Source: Tragulus kanchil (lineage: Eukaryota; Chordata; Mammalia; Artiodactyla; Tragulidae). Taken from it: a stretch of DNA of 64,000 nt. The DNA lies in the NCBI GenBank assembly GCA_022376925.1, contig JAIOJX010000025.1:189100801-189164800 (forward strand), in the 5' to 3' direction. Position 1 is the stretch's first letter. Each line of letters begins with the position of its first letter. The notes below the pieces were generated by a model. It ran no database searches and was not told the origin of the DNA. It saw nothing but the letters and a program-made list of their open reading frames with translations. The position numbers and the translations under genes are program-made. Below are positions 23,601-35,600 of this stretch, in pieces.

Positions 23601-26600
23601 TGTCTCCCCCTCCCAGAGGCAGGTTGGCCCCATCTGTTCTTCACTAGCTGCACCCTTTCACTTTCTTCCCTTCTTCACAAATCCCTTTCGGAGGGGATGG
23701 CAGTCTCTCAGCCCCTCCTGCCACAAAAAGCCATGTCTCCGACACATCCCACCAGTTAATGATCCAACCGCTGACACAAAGCTAGGACGGCGACATTGCT
23801 CGTGAATGGAGCCAGGCCCTCATTGCAGCTGGCTCCTGGGGACAGTGGTGGTGTGCTGCCCAAGGTCAAGCCTCCTTCCTCTCAGAGCTGAAAGAGACTC
23901 AGTTACCTCGACTGGTGAGCCAGGAGCAGCAGGTAGAAGAGCAGCGAGCACGTGGGCGACGGCAGAGGCACGTCCAGCTCAGCCCCGCTGCTCAGCGCTC
24001 GCGGGACACTGAGCAGGAGCAGGGCGAGAACCTGGAACAGGACACAGGAGTGGTGTCCACAGCTTCGAACAGGGGGCTCCCCTGTCCCCTTTCTAGAAAC
24101 ACTGACACTCTATGTCCTTTAACCACCGAGTCCTGGCTGAGCTGTCCCCTCAGTTTAGCTGCGACACTGCCCGGGGAGCCATACCTCCAGGACCAGGATC
24201 ATCCCCACCGCCATGGAGTAGATGTCATACTGGGCCGCTCGTTTGCTCAGGGACAGGCTCAGGGTCCTCAGGGCGTCCAAGTACTGCCTGCGAACCTTGG
24301 TTCCCAAGTTGAAAAGAACATCTGAGTTATTTTCCTCCAAGTACAATCTGATCCAGTTCCTGTGCGATCTCTCTGACACTTTAAACTGCTCAAATCCGGG
24401 CTCTGACGAGAAGAAAAGGCAACACCCACAAATCACCAACACGCGCACAGAAGTGTCTTCTCTGGCTTGTCAGTGACTCGTGGCACATGGCAGAGCCTGA
24501 CGCTAATCAAGACAAACCCCTGGGAAGAGGGGCAGCACCGAAGGAAAACCCCAGCTGGGATGATGCCAGCCCATGCCTGCCCGTCCTTCCTCCCACTGCC
24601 GGCCCATACCATTGACAGAAGCCCTTCATTCTTGCTTCCTGCTTGCCTCCTCCTCCCTATCCTCTTTTCTCCACTCTTCTTTCTCAAGGTGCAAGATGAA
24701 AACAACCCACAAAAACAATGCATTAAAAGGTCCTCAGTTCTACATATCCTTCCACCTGCAGGCTCTGTGTGAGGATGGGCCTTAGCCTGCTCCACTGTCT
24801 CCCCCTCCCAGAGGCAGGTTGGCCCCATCTGTTCTTCACTAGCTGCACCCTTTCACTTTCTTCCCTTCTTCACAAATCCCTTTCGGAGGGGATGGCAGTC
24901 TCTCAGCCCCTCCTGCCACAAAAAGCCATGTCTCCGACACATCCCACCAGTTAATGATCCAACCGCTGACACAAAGCTAGGACGGCGACATTGCTCGTGA
25001 ATGGAGCCAGGCCCTCATTGCAGCTGGCTCCTGGGGACAGTGGTGGTGTGCTGCCCAAGGTCAAGCCTCCTTCCTCTCAGAGCTGAAAGAGACTCAGTTA
25101 CGACTCGACTGGTAACCAGAGCAAGAACTTCCAACTTCAAGCACAGCCATTCCAAGGTGGTCTGGGCCATGCTTTTCAGGAGCCTTGGCCCACGCCACCC
25201 GCAGTGTGCCCACCACCGCCTTCCCTCGTTGCAGGCTAGCATCCTCGCTGTACAATCCAACCACGGGCTCCGATGCCTGCAGCCCCACCACCGCTACTGC
25301 AGCCAGAGGACCTGCGCCAAGTGCTGGTGGCAGGCATGACCCCAAGCCTGCTTTGTCCTCTTCCCGGGACCAGTGAGGTTGGGATGACTACATCCCCACT
25401 TCAGAGAGGAGGCAACTCAAAACACCAGCTCGTGTGCTGGTAAGTGAGAGCTGGGATGAGTCTGGATCCGAGCTGCTTCCTTTACTTGCTACCCTCTACT
25501 GTCCCCAGATCACAAACACGGGCGTGCCTGTGTCAGCACCCCACTGCCTGGAGAGAAGTGGAGGGACCTGTGCACGTGACCAAACAAAAATGGACTGCAC
25601 ACTGACCACATGCTAGCTGCATCAGGTGCAGGTCCTGCCAGCGTGGCCTGTGACCCAGTAGGGCTGTCACATACGCACAAAACCACACATAGTAAGAAAT
25701 ACTGTGGAGGAAAAGTAAAGGGAAAAGTCAAAGTCAAAGAACTCCTGCCATTCAGGACACCGGTTCCAACCACTCCCTGCTGCCAGGGTGTGTCTTCCAC
25801 AACCGACTCAAGGTCAGACTGCATCTCAGCACAGACTCATGACACTCACTCCACTTGGCAGTGCCCCACTACTTCAATTAGGAAAACCTGCCCACGTCCC
25901 ATCGAATGTTGCCTCAAACTGGAAAGTGACCTCCTCTGCATCCAAACAAGCCCAGCCCAGTGTCAAACATTAGCCTTGACAAATCTGGATGGGCCATAGT
26001 GGACTGTCTGAAGCCATGCCCTCCTGTTCTGTGTCATCCCTACCGGGTTATAAACAACCTGTGCTTACTCCTAGCTCAAACACACGGACACGCCCCGTGC
26101 TGGCCCCATTCAGGACGGCGAAGCAACAGGCCCTCATTGCAGCTGGCTCCTGGGGACAGTGGTGGTGTGCTGCCCAAGGTCAAGCCTCCTTCCTCTCAGA
26201 GCTGAAAGAGACTCAGTTACGACTCGACTGGTAACCAGAGCAAGAACTTCCAACTTCAAGCACAGCCATTCCAAGGTGGTCTGGGCCATGCTTTTCAGGA
26301 GCCTTGGCCCACGCCACCCGCAGTGTGCCCACCACCGCCTTCCCTCGTTGCAGGCTAGCATCCTCGCTGTACAATCCAACCACGGGCTCCGATGCCTGCA
26401 GCCCCACCACCGCTACTGCAGCCAGAGGACCTGCGCCAAGTGCTGGTGGCAGGCATGACCCCAAGCCTGCTTTGTCCTCTTCCCGGGACCAGTGAGGTTG
26501 GGATGACTACATCCCCACTTCAGAGAGGAGGCAACTCAAAACACCAGCTCGTGTGCTGGTAAGTGAGAGCTGGGATGAGTCTGGATCCGAGCTGCTTCCT

Positions 26601-29600
26601 TTACTTGCTACCCTCTACTGTCCCCAGATCACAAACACGGGCGTGCCTGTGTCAGCACCCCACTGCCTGGAGAGAAGTGGAGGGACCTGTGCACGTGACC
26701 AAACAAAAATGGACTGCACACTGACCACATGCTAGCTGCATCAGGTGCAGGTCCTGCCAGCGTGGCCTGTGACCCAGTAGGGCTGTCACATACGCACAAA
26801 ACCACACATAGTAAGAAATACTGTGGAGGAAAAGTAAAGGGAAAAGTCAAAGTCAAAGAACTCCTGCCATTCAGGACCCCGGTCCCAACCACTCCCTGCT
26901 GCCAGGGTGTGTCTTCCACAACCGACTCAAGGTCAGACTGCATCTCAGCACAGACTCATGACACTCACTCCACTTGGCAGTGCCCCACTACTTCAATTAG
27001 GAAAACCTGCCCACGTCCCATCGAATGTTGCCTCAAACTGGAAAGTGACCTCCTCTGCATCCAAACAAGCCCAGCCCAGTGTCAAACATTAGCCTTGACA
27101 AATCTGGATGGGCCATAGTGGACTGTCTGAAGCCATGCCCTCCTGTTCTGTGTCATCCCTACCGGGTTATAAACAACCTGTGCTTACTCCTAGCTCAAAC
27201 ACACGGACACACCCCGTGCTGGCCCCCATTCAGCTCAGACAACAGCCCATTTCCCTGTTCCTGTTAGAGCTGCTGCATCTGCTGCACCTGTGCCAGCCAG
27301 GCTGTCCCCACGTGACCCCTCTGTCACCAAAGTTGCTAAGACCTCACCTGCCAGAGGAGTGGTCAGTTCTCAATTGCTCACTTTACTTTTGGCTGCTTCC
27401 TGCAGCTTGTGGGATTTTACCTCCTGGTAAGGGACAGAACCTGTCCCCTGCAGTGGAAGTGAGGGGTCCTAACCACTAGGCCACCAGGCAATTCCCCTCA
27501 GTCCCCCACTTTATTTTACCTGAACCCTACTCAGAATATCCACTCCCTCCCCCCTGCTTCACAGTCTTTCTTTACTTGGCTTTGTCGACACCAATCCTGC
27601 CTTGGCCCACCAGCACACACAGGCGGTCTGCCTTACAGAGTCACACTTCCCATCGCCTTGCCCACCTCAGGGATGGCTACCGCTTCCTTTCACTGTTCAG
27701 CTGAAACCGCCCAAGCTGTTCTTTACGCTGCTGGCCAGTTTTGCTTGCACTGCCTTCAAGGTAAGTCCAGCATCAACCATGTTTCCCGGGTTCCACGGCT
27801 CGGGCCCTCGCTCCCTCCACCTGCACTGAAGTAGCACGTCCGCCTCCCGGCTCTCCTACAGCGCAGACCCTCCTCACAGGAAGCCGGGGCAGACTCTGAA
27901 GACGCAAGTGCAAGGGTTCGGGTCCGGAACGACACTCTGCAGGAGTTTCCCACTTACTCAGAACAGAAGTTAAGAACCCCCTGAACCTCTAGCAGGTCCT
28001 CAGACCTCATCTCCTTCTGTCTCCCCTCGATTCAAGGTACTCCAGCCACTCTGGCCCCTGGTCACCCCTTGACTGTACAGGACCTGGCACTGGCCACGAG
28101 GTTTCCCCCAGGTCACCCGCCCCACGGCGCCCGCCCACCTGCATGCCCGTCCTTCCCTGGTTCAGCCTTTTCCTAAGGCGCCCATCACCACCTGGCAACT
28201 ACCGCCACCTTCCTCTCTGTCCCCCTCTGGCTGACAAGGAGGGCAGAGCTCTCCTCCTGCGGCGTCTTCAGTGCTTTCCGCAGCCCCTGGCCAAAGAGGA
28301 ACACACTGGAAAAGGGCGGCATTTGCTGAATACATAAATTCATGAAAGACTCTGACCTAGATGGTTGCGCCTGTGGGAGCTGCTAGTGGTGATAATCATG
28401 GCTCTGACAAAAAGGACCACTGGAGTGTCCATCCCGGGAACGTCAGGAAGACACCTGGCACAGAGGAGGCACACAGCCTAACAGACGTGAGCAGCTGCTA
28501 ACTGGCTTACCTTTTTCATACGATGGAACAGTTTCCTGCAACAACTTGCTAAGCTGTACTGAATTTAAATGTAAAAACCTCAGCTGTTCCCGCATCGGTC
28601 TTCCTTCTACAACGGGGAACATCAAACTGCCGATATTGCTCTTTGGAATTGGCAGACCCAGCCCCACTGAGAGCGTTGCAGCTAAATCAATCTGTTGAAC
28701 ACGCACTGGATGTCTGATGTCACCTAGAAAAAAGAAAACAGTTTAGGTGACAGGCTCTAGGACATGTATGATAGCAGCCGCTCTTAAATTTGTCCTTCTA
28801 CACATAATCTAACTCAGGTCACCCATCTCTTCACGTCGTTCCGTATAGGTTCAGACAGAAATCACCTCACTGTTTTTCATGTCAATGAACAGGCTGACCA
28901 CATCCTATGTGGAGCATGGAGCTTCCCTAGAGCATCATACATGGGAGAGGCACTCACGCAGGAAACTGAAGGCCGCATGAGTTCTGGAGCACAGGGTGGA
29001 TGCCCGGGGATGTTTGCTTTGGGGAGCTCAACAGTCACCCTGCTGAACAAGAAAGGGTGAGGCTGGCTCTCTGGCGGCCCTGCCTCCCTGGAGTCAGAGG
29101 GGTCCACACAGCCTCACAGAGAAAGTAACGCAGCCTTCTCCACAGATCCTGAGCAGCAACAGGTGCCTCTGACTGGGGACGGCAGAACAAGCCCGGGTCC
29201 AGTTGGGCCAAATTATATAACCATCTCTGACAAGCAAGACACCACCTACCAAGAGCCTGAACAACCACAGCACTCCAAGTCCAAGGCCCAGCAGCAAGTG
29301 GCCAGCCTCCCAACTCCTGCTGGAGAACAGAGGACACTGGACTCAAGCCCCTGCTCTGCCGCCATCCGGCGGGGGTCCTGGAGAAGAAACCCAGAGTTTT
29401 CTAACCTCTGAAGAAAGCATCCAGTGCTGAGGCCTCAGAAGCTACGAGGCAGGCGTCGGGGGCCCAGGGACCACCAGGAGGGTCCATCGGAAGCGGCGGT
29501 GCTGGTGCCAGTCTCTCAGAGGCTGTAGAGTCGGTTTGTTACGGTTTTACCTCGATTGAGGTAATTTTGGGTTGTACAGAATTTTTCTCTTTAATTTGAT

Positions 29601-32600
29601 CAAGTGCATTCATCTGTCCTTGAACAACCCTCTACTGATAGCTTCTAGGTTATACTTAAGATGAACATTCCCATCCAACATTATTAGCTGTTTTGGTTTT
29701 ATTTTTTCTAGAATTTCCTTGGGCTTCCCAGGTGGCTCAGATACTAAAGAATCTGCCTGCAAATGCGGAAGACATGGGTTCGATGTCTGGGTCAGAAAGA
29801 TCCCCTGGAGGAGAAAATGGCTACCTACTCCAGTACTGCTGCCTGGAGAATTCCATGGACAGAGGAGTCTGGAGGGATAAAGTCTATGGGGCTGAAAGGG
29901 TCAGACAAGACTGTGAGACTAACACACACAGAATACTCTTACATTAGATGATTTGATTTGAAACAAAGTGAAACCAAAGACAAAAAAACCTCACTTTAAA
30001 TTGCCTTTGCTCTGGTATTAGTGCTGGTGCCTGTCTTGCTGCGCTGAGACGACTGAGGGTCTCGTGTGATGCTCTGTCAAACTGAGGGTACTGACAACCA
30101 GGATTCAAAACTTGGGAGGAAGACAGTACTGGTGAAAGATCCAAGAAGGTAATTTTACAGCAGTGAAGAGAAATGCAAGTATCAGTACCAACTCAAGATC
30201 AGTTGTATTTTTAAAATATTTTCTCACTTTGTCCTGAAATGATAACTAAGCCAGTATGCGTGTGCACTGCTAGCTCTGAGATGGTCATCTTCAAAGACCA
30301 TCCCCCACCCCCCACCCCTGAAAAGAACTAGGGCACCTTAGAAAAGCAGTTGATTCTGGGTCCAGGGAAGAGCTTGTGCATGACTGCTGAACACCTTCTC
30401 AAACCAAACAGTAACAGAGCTTCAGAGATATTAAGGCCTCCGGGACTTAACGGATGAAAGGACTCATGAGGTCATATGAAAATGTTACCAGTTCCCAAGG
30501 ATGGGACAAACTCAATATTAAATACTAAATAGTATCTACAGTGAATTGTACAAATAAAATATGCTTATATCTATAAGTTCAATATGTCCCCAAAATAAAA
30601 TTAAAAACTAATTGGTCATAGTTGAAGCATGCTAGTATGTGTGTTTGCGCCCCGCCATGTTCTTCAAGTCTTTGCGATCCCATGGACTGCAGCCCACCAG
30701 AAGCCTCTGTTCATGGAATTTTCCAGGCAAGAATACTGGAATGGGTAGCCATTTCCTTCTCCAGTGGATCTTCCCAACCCAGGGATCAAACCCAAGCCTT
30801 GTGTGTCTCCCACACTGGCAGGCAGATTCTTCACCACGCGCCACCTGGGCATGCTTCAACAGTGATCAACGCTGGAGGAGAAAATGGCTACCTACTCCAG
30901 TACTGCTGCCTGGAGAATTCCATGGACAGAGGAGTCTGGAGGGATAAAGTCTATGGGGCTGAAAGGGTCAGACAAGACTGTGAGACTAACACACACAGAA
31001 TACTCTTACATTAGATGATTTGATTTGAAACAAAGTGAAACCAAAGACAAAAAAACCTCACTTTAAATTGCCTTTGCTCTGGTATTAGTGCTGGTGCCTG
31101 TCTTGCTGCGCTGAGACGACTGAGGGTCTCGTGTGATGCTCTGTCAAACTGAGGGTACTGACAACCAGGATTCAAAACTTGGGAGGAAGACAGTACTGGT
31201 GAAAGATCCAAGAAGGTAATTTTACAGCAGTGAAGAGAAATGCAAGTATCAGTACCAACTCAAGATCAGTTGTATTTTTAAAATATTTTCTCACTTTGTC
31301 CTGAAATGATAACTAAGCCAGTATGCGTGTGCACTGCTAGCTCTGAGATGGTCATCTTCAAAGACCATCCCCCACCCCCCACCCCTGAAAAGAACTAGGG
31401 CACCTTAGAAAAGCAGTTGATTCTGGGTCCAGGGAAGAGCTTGTGCATGACTGCTGAACACCTTCTCAAACCAAACAGTAACAGAGCTTCAGAGATATTA
31501 AGGCCTCCGGGACTTAACGGATGAAAGGACTCATGAGGTCATATGAAAATGTTACCAGTTCCCAAGGATGGGACAAACTCAATATTAAATACTAAATAGT
31601 ATCTACAGTGAATTGTACAAATAAAATATGCTTATATCTATAAGTTCAATATGTCCCCAAAATAAAATTAAAAACTAATTGGTCATAGTTGAAGCATGCT
31701 AGTATGTGTGTTTGCGCCCAGCCATGTTCTTCAAGTCTTTGCGATCCCATGGACTGCAGCCCACCAGAAGCCTCTGTTCATGGAATTTTCCAGGCAAGAA
31801 TACTGGAATGGGTAGCCATTTCCTTCTCCAGTGGATCTTCCCAACCCAGGGATCAAACCCAAGCCTTGTGTGTCTCCCACACTGGCAGGCAGATTCTTCA
31901 CCACCGCGCCACCTGGGCATGCTTCAACAGTGATCAACAAAGAAAAACTGACCATCGCTGAAGCATGCTAGTGAACTCACAGTAAACTCATTCACTGATT
32001 TGAAACCGGCAACCAACTGGGAAGAAGAGCCCATCATTTACCTCCTCTCTTTCATATAAACAATAATGCTGGGTAACTGAAAAGTAGATTGGGGAAGATT
32101 CTCTTTACTAAACTATTCTGGCTAATTAATGATGAAAAGAGTTATAGAATTAAAACATCACTTATTGTAACCTCGAGTGAATCATTGGCCCCAGCTGGTC
32201 ATCAGTGACTACTGACATCACAGCACAGCAGTCGGACCCTGTGTGCTTCCTGCTAGACACAGCCTGGCCTAAACCAACCAAACCAACAGGGGCCGAAATC
32301 TGCTCATGCCTCCAGGTCAGAGGGGATTTACCAAATGAACAGAGGACATGTTAAGAGATGCTGAGAGAGACTCCACACAACTAACCAAGTTCTTCAACAA
32401 ATGATCATGATAAAAGAGGATGGGAGTGGAGACTTGTAAATTAGAGGAGACTTAGAGACCTATCAATAAGAATTCGCATTATTTTGAGAAGAATGTGAGC
32501 AATTCAAGCCTAAGGATGCTCTTGAGAGCTACAGAGGTTTTAGAGGTAAGTAACTTAGAGGAAGCTAGCAGCTTTCTGAGAGCAACAAGTTGAATCACGG

Positions 32601-35600
32601 GCCAGCTACAAGTGTACCAGCTGAGAAGGGCTCCCCTAGCAGCAGAATAACCTCAAAGACTGGCCTTGAAAGATTCCTGCAAAGTGTCCCAAATGTGATG
32701 AGATCAAGACCTAAGGAGCATCTCTAAAAACTAAGGATGGGACAAACTCAATATTAAATACTAAATAGTATCTACAGTGAATTGTACAAATAAAATATGC
32801 TTATATCTATAAGTTCAATATGTCCCCAAAATAAAATTAAAAACTAATTGGTCATAGTTGAAGCATGCTAGTATGTGTGTTTGCGCCCAGCCATGTTCTT
32901 CAAGTCTTTGCGATCCCATGGACTGCAGCCCACCAGAAGCCTCTGTTCATGGAATTTTCCAGGCAAGAATACTGGAATGGGTAGCCATTTCCTTCTCCAG
33001 TGGATCTTCCCAACCCAGGGATCAAACCCAAGCCTTGTGTGTCTCCCACACTGGCAGGCAGATTCTTCACCACCGCGCCACCTGGGCATGCTTCAACAGT
33101 GATCAACAAAGAAAAACTGACCATCGCTGAAGCATGCTAGTGAACTCACAGTAAACTCATTCACTGATTTGAAACCGGCAACCAACTGGGAAGAAGAGCC
33201 CATCATTTACCTCCTCTCTTTCATATAAACAATAATGCTGGGTAACTGAAAAGTAGATTGGGGAAGATTCTCTTTACTAAACTATTCTGGCTAATTAATG
33301 ATGAAAAGAGTTATAGAATTAAAACATCACTTATTGTAACCTCGAGTGAATCATTGGCCCCAGCTGGTCATCAGTGACTACTGACATCACAGCACAGCAG
33401 TCGGACCCTGTGTGCTTCCTGCTAGACACAGCCTGGCCTAAACCAACCAAACCAACAGGGGCCGAAATCTGCTCATGCCTCCAGGTCAGAGGGGATTTAC
33501 CAAATGAACAGAGGACATGTTAAGAGATGCTGAGAGAGACTCCACACAACTAACCAAGTTCTTCAACAAATGATCATGATAAAAGAGGATGGGAGTGGAG
33601 ACTTGTAAATTAGAGGAGACTTAGAGACCTATCAATAAGAATTCGCATTATTTTGAGAAGAATGTGAGCAATTCAAGCCTAAGGATGCTCTTGAGAGCTA
33701 CAGAGGTTTTAGAGGTAAGTAACTTAGAGGAAGCTAGCAGCTTTCTGAGAGCAACAAGTTGAATCACGGGCCAGCTACAAGTGTACCAGCTGAGAAGGGC
33801 TCCCCTAGCAGCAGAATAACCTCAAAGACTGGCCTTGAAAAAGATTCCTGCAAAGTGTCCCAAATGTGATGAGATCAGACTATGGAGAACGTTGATCAGG
33901 AACTGTCAAACGCGAGAGTGCAGTCAGCCTGCAATGAAGGGAGCCAACAGCTGGGCGGTGTGACAGCAAGAGAGGCAACAGTTTTGACCCCCAAGGAAAG
34001 TGAGCACCATGGAGCTCTGCCAACTCCTTCAGTTCTGAGGGTGCAGTGCCCTCACAGGGATGATGGCAGAGATTTCACACGTGGGGTCAAGGCTTCACTG
34101 TAGAGGTCTAACCAAAGTACTCAATAAATCAACAAGCAAACAATGAGACAACAGGCCCTGGAGGGAGGGCTAGAGTTACTGCAACATAGTATTTAGTCGC
34201 ATTTTTTTGGCCACTTCTACTGGTCTTTCATTTATCTATTTTCATCCATCCTTGTTCTTTGGCCCGTATGGCCCTCCCATCGCAGTGGCCTCTCTCGTTG
34301 CAGAGCTCCGGCTCAGTAATTGGACACATTGGTCCAGCAGCTCCACAGCACGTGGGATCTTCCCAGGCCAGGGATGAAACTGGCGCCCCTTGCACTGCAA
34401 GGCAGTGTCCTTACCCACTGGACCACCAGGGATGCCCCAACATAGTATTTAATACTGGGTTTTCATCAGAGACTATATGCAATTATGCAAAGTATGACTC
34501 AAAGACGAAAAATAAAAAAGCAGGCACCAGAACTGTCCTGGGAAGGGCCCAGATGTCAGAGTTAATAGACAAAGTCTTCCAAGTAATCACTGTAAATACG
34601 GTCAAAGAACTAAAGGAGGACTTTGCTGGTAGCTCAGTGGTGAAGAGTTTGCCTGCTGATGCAGGAGACACAGGCTCTATCCCTGATCCAGGAAGATCCC
34701 ACATGCTGCAATTGAGCCCATGAGCCATAACTACTGAAGTCTGTGTGCCCTAGAGCCCGAGTTCCACAATGAGAGAAGCCATCACAACAAGAAGCCTGCT
34801 CATCTCGGCTAGAGAGTAGCCCCCATTCCCTGTAACTAGAGAAGAGCCTGCAGCAGCAGTAATAACCCAGAAAAGCCAAATAAAAATAAATAAATAAATA
34901 AAAAAAGAACTAAAGGAAACTAGGCATAAAGAAGTAAAGGCAAGGTCAAAAAAAGTAAAGACAGGTATGATAACGGGGTCCAACCCAACAGAGATTAGCA
35001 ATAAGGGGACAGAAATTAGATAGAAACTCTGAAGTTGAGAAGTATAATAACTGAAAAGAAACATTTACTATAAAAGCTCAATAGCAGATTTTCAACTGCA
35101 GAAGAATCAGCAAATTCAAAGATAGAATGACAAAAATTATACAATCTGAAAAGCATAAAATCTCTCGAATTTGATGAGAAACACTACAGATCCAGGAAAC
35201 TCAATGAACTCCAATTCGGACAAACACAAACTACAAAGAGAGAAGGGAACCTAATCAGATTAATGGCTGATTTCTCATCAGAACCATGGGGGCTAGGAGG
35301 CAGAAGGACAGCGTGTGCAAAGAGCTAGAAGAACCAGAATACTATATCCAGCAAAACTACCTTCCAAAAAATCAAGGGGAAATGAAGACATCCATAGCAA
35401 AAAAGACAAACCATTGCTAGCAAACTCAGTATTCAAAACACTAAGATCATGGCATCTGGTCCCATCACTTCATGGCAAACAGACAGGGAAAAAGTGGAAA
35501 CAATGACAGACTTTATTTTCTTAGGCTCCAAAATCACTGCAGCCATAAACTTTAAAGATGCTTTCTCTTTGGAAGGAAAGCTATAACAAACCTAGACAGC

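Larger units (their letters stand above)
22722..25113. repeat. Direct tandem duplication 6 (unit 1195 bp), duplicates PIGG exon 7
   Basis: Copy A is 22722-23916 and copy B 23917-25113. The two are essentially identical, apart from a 2-bp deletion just before the junction (near 23906). It spans the 5' part of exon 8, intron 7, exon 7 and part of intron 6. Confidence 0.96.
23208..28510 (-). other. PIGG intron 6, including duplicated exon pieces
   Basis: Contains the superfluous copies of exon 7 and part of exon 8, duplications 6 and 7, and a SINE fragment at 27380. About 27501-28510 is GC-rich, with no gene recognised. Confidence 0.7.
29805..31938. repeat. Direct tandem duplication 8 (unit 1067 bp) in intron 5
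   Basis: Copy A is 29805-30871 and copy B 30872-31938. The main differences are a single-base deletion near 30837, 35 bases before the junction, and a substitution near 30651. The unit contains Bov-tA fragments in opposite orientations at its ends. Confidence 0.95.
31564..33890. repeat. Direct tandem duplication 9 (unit 1169 bp), overlapping duplication 8
   Basis: Copy A is 31564-32732 and copy B from 32733. The stretch starting AAGGATGGG occurs three times (30497, 31564, 32733). Near the end of A there is a 2-bp loss (about 32669) and about 25 bases unlike copy B before the junction. Confidence 0.94.

Noticed and set aside
29805..33890. A satellite or CRISPR-like array suggested by three repeated segments
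   Set aside because: The repeats are two overlapping large direct duplications of unrelated content; there are no short regular repeats with spacers.
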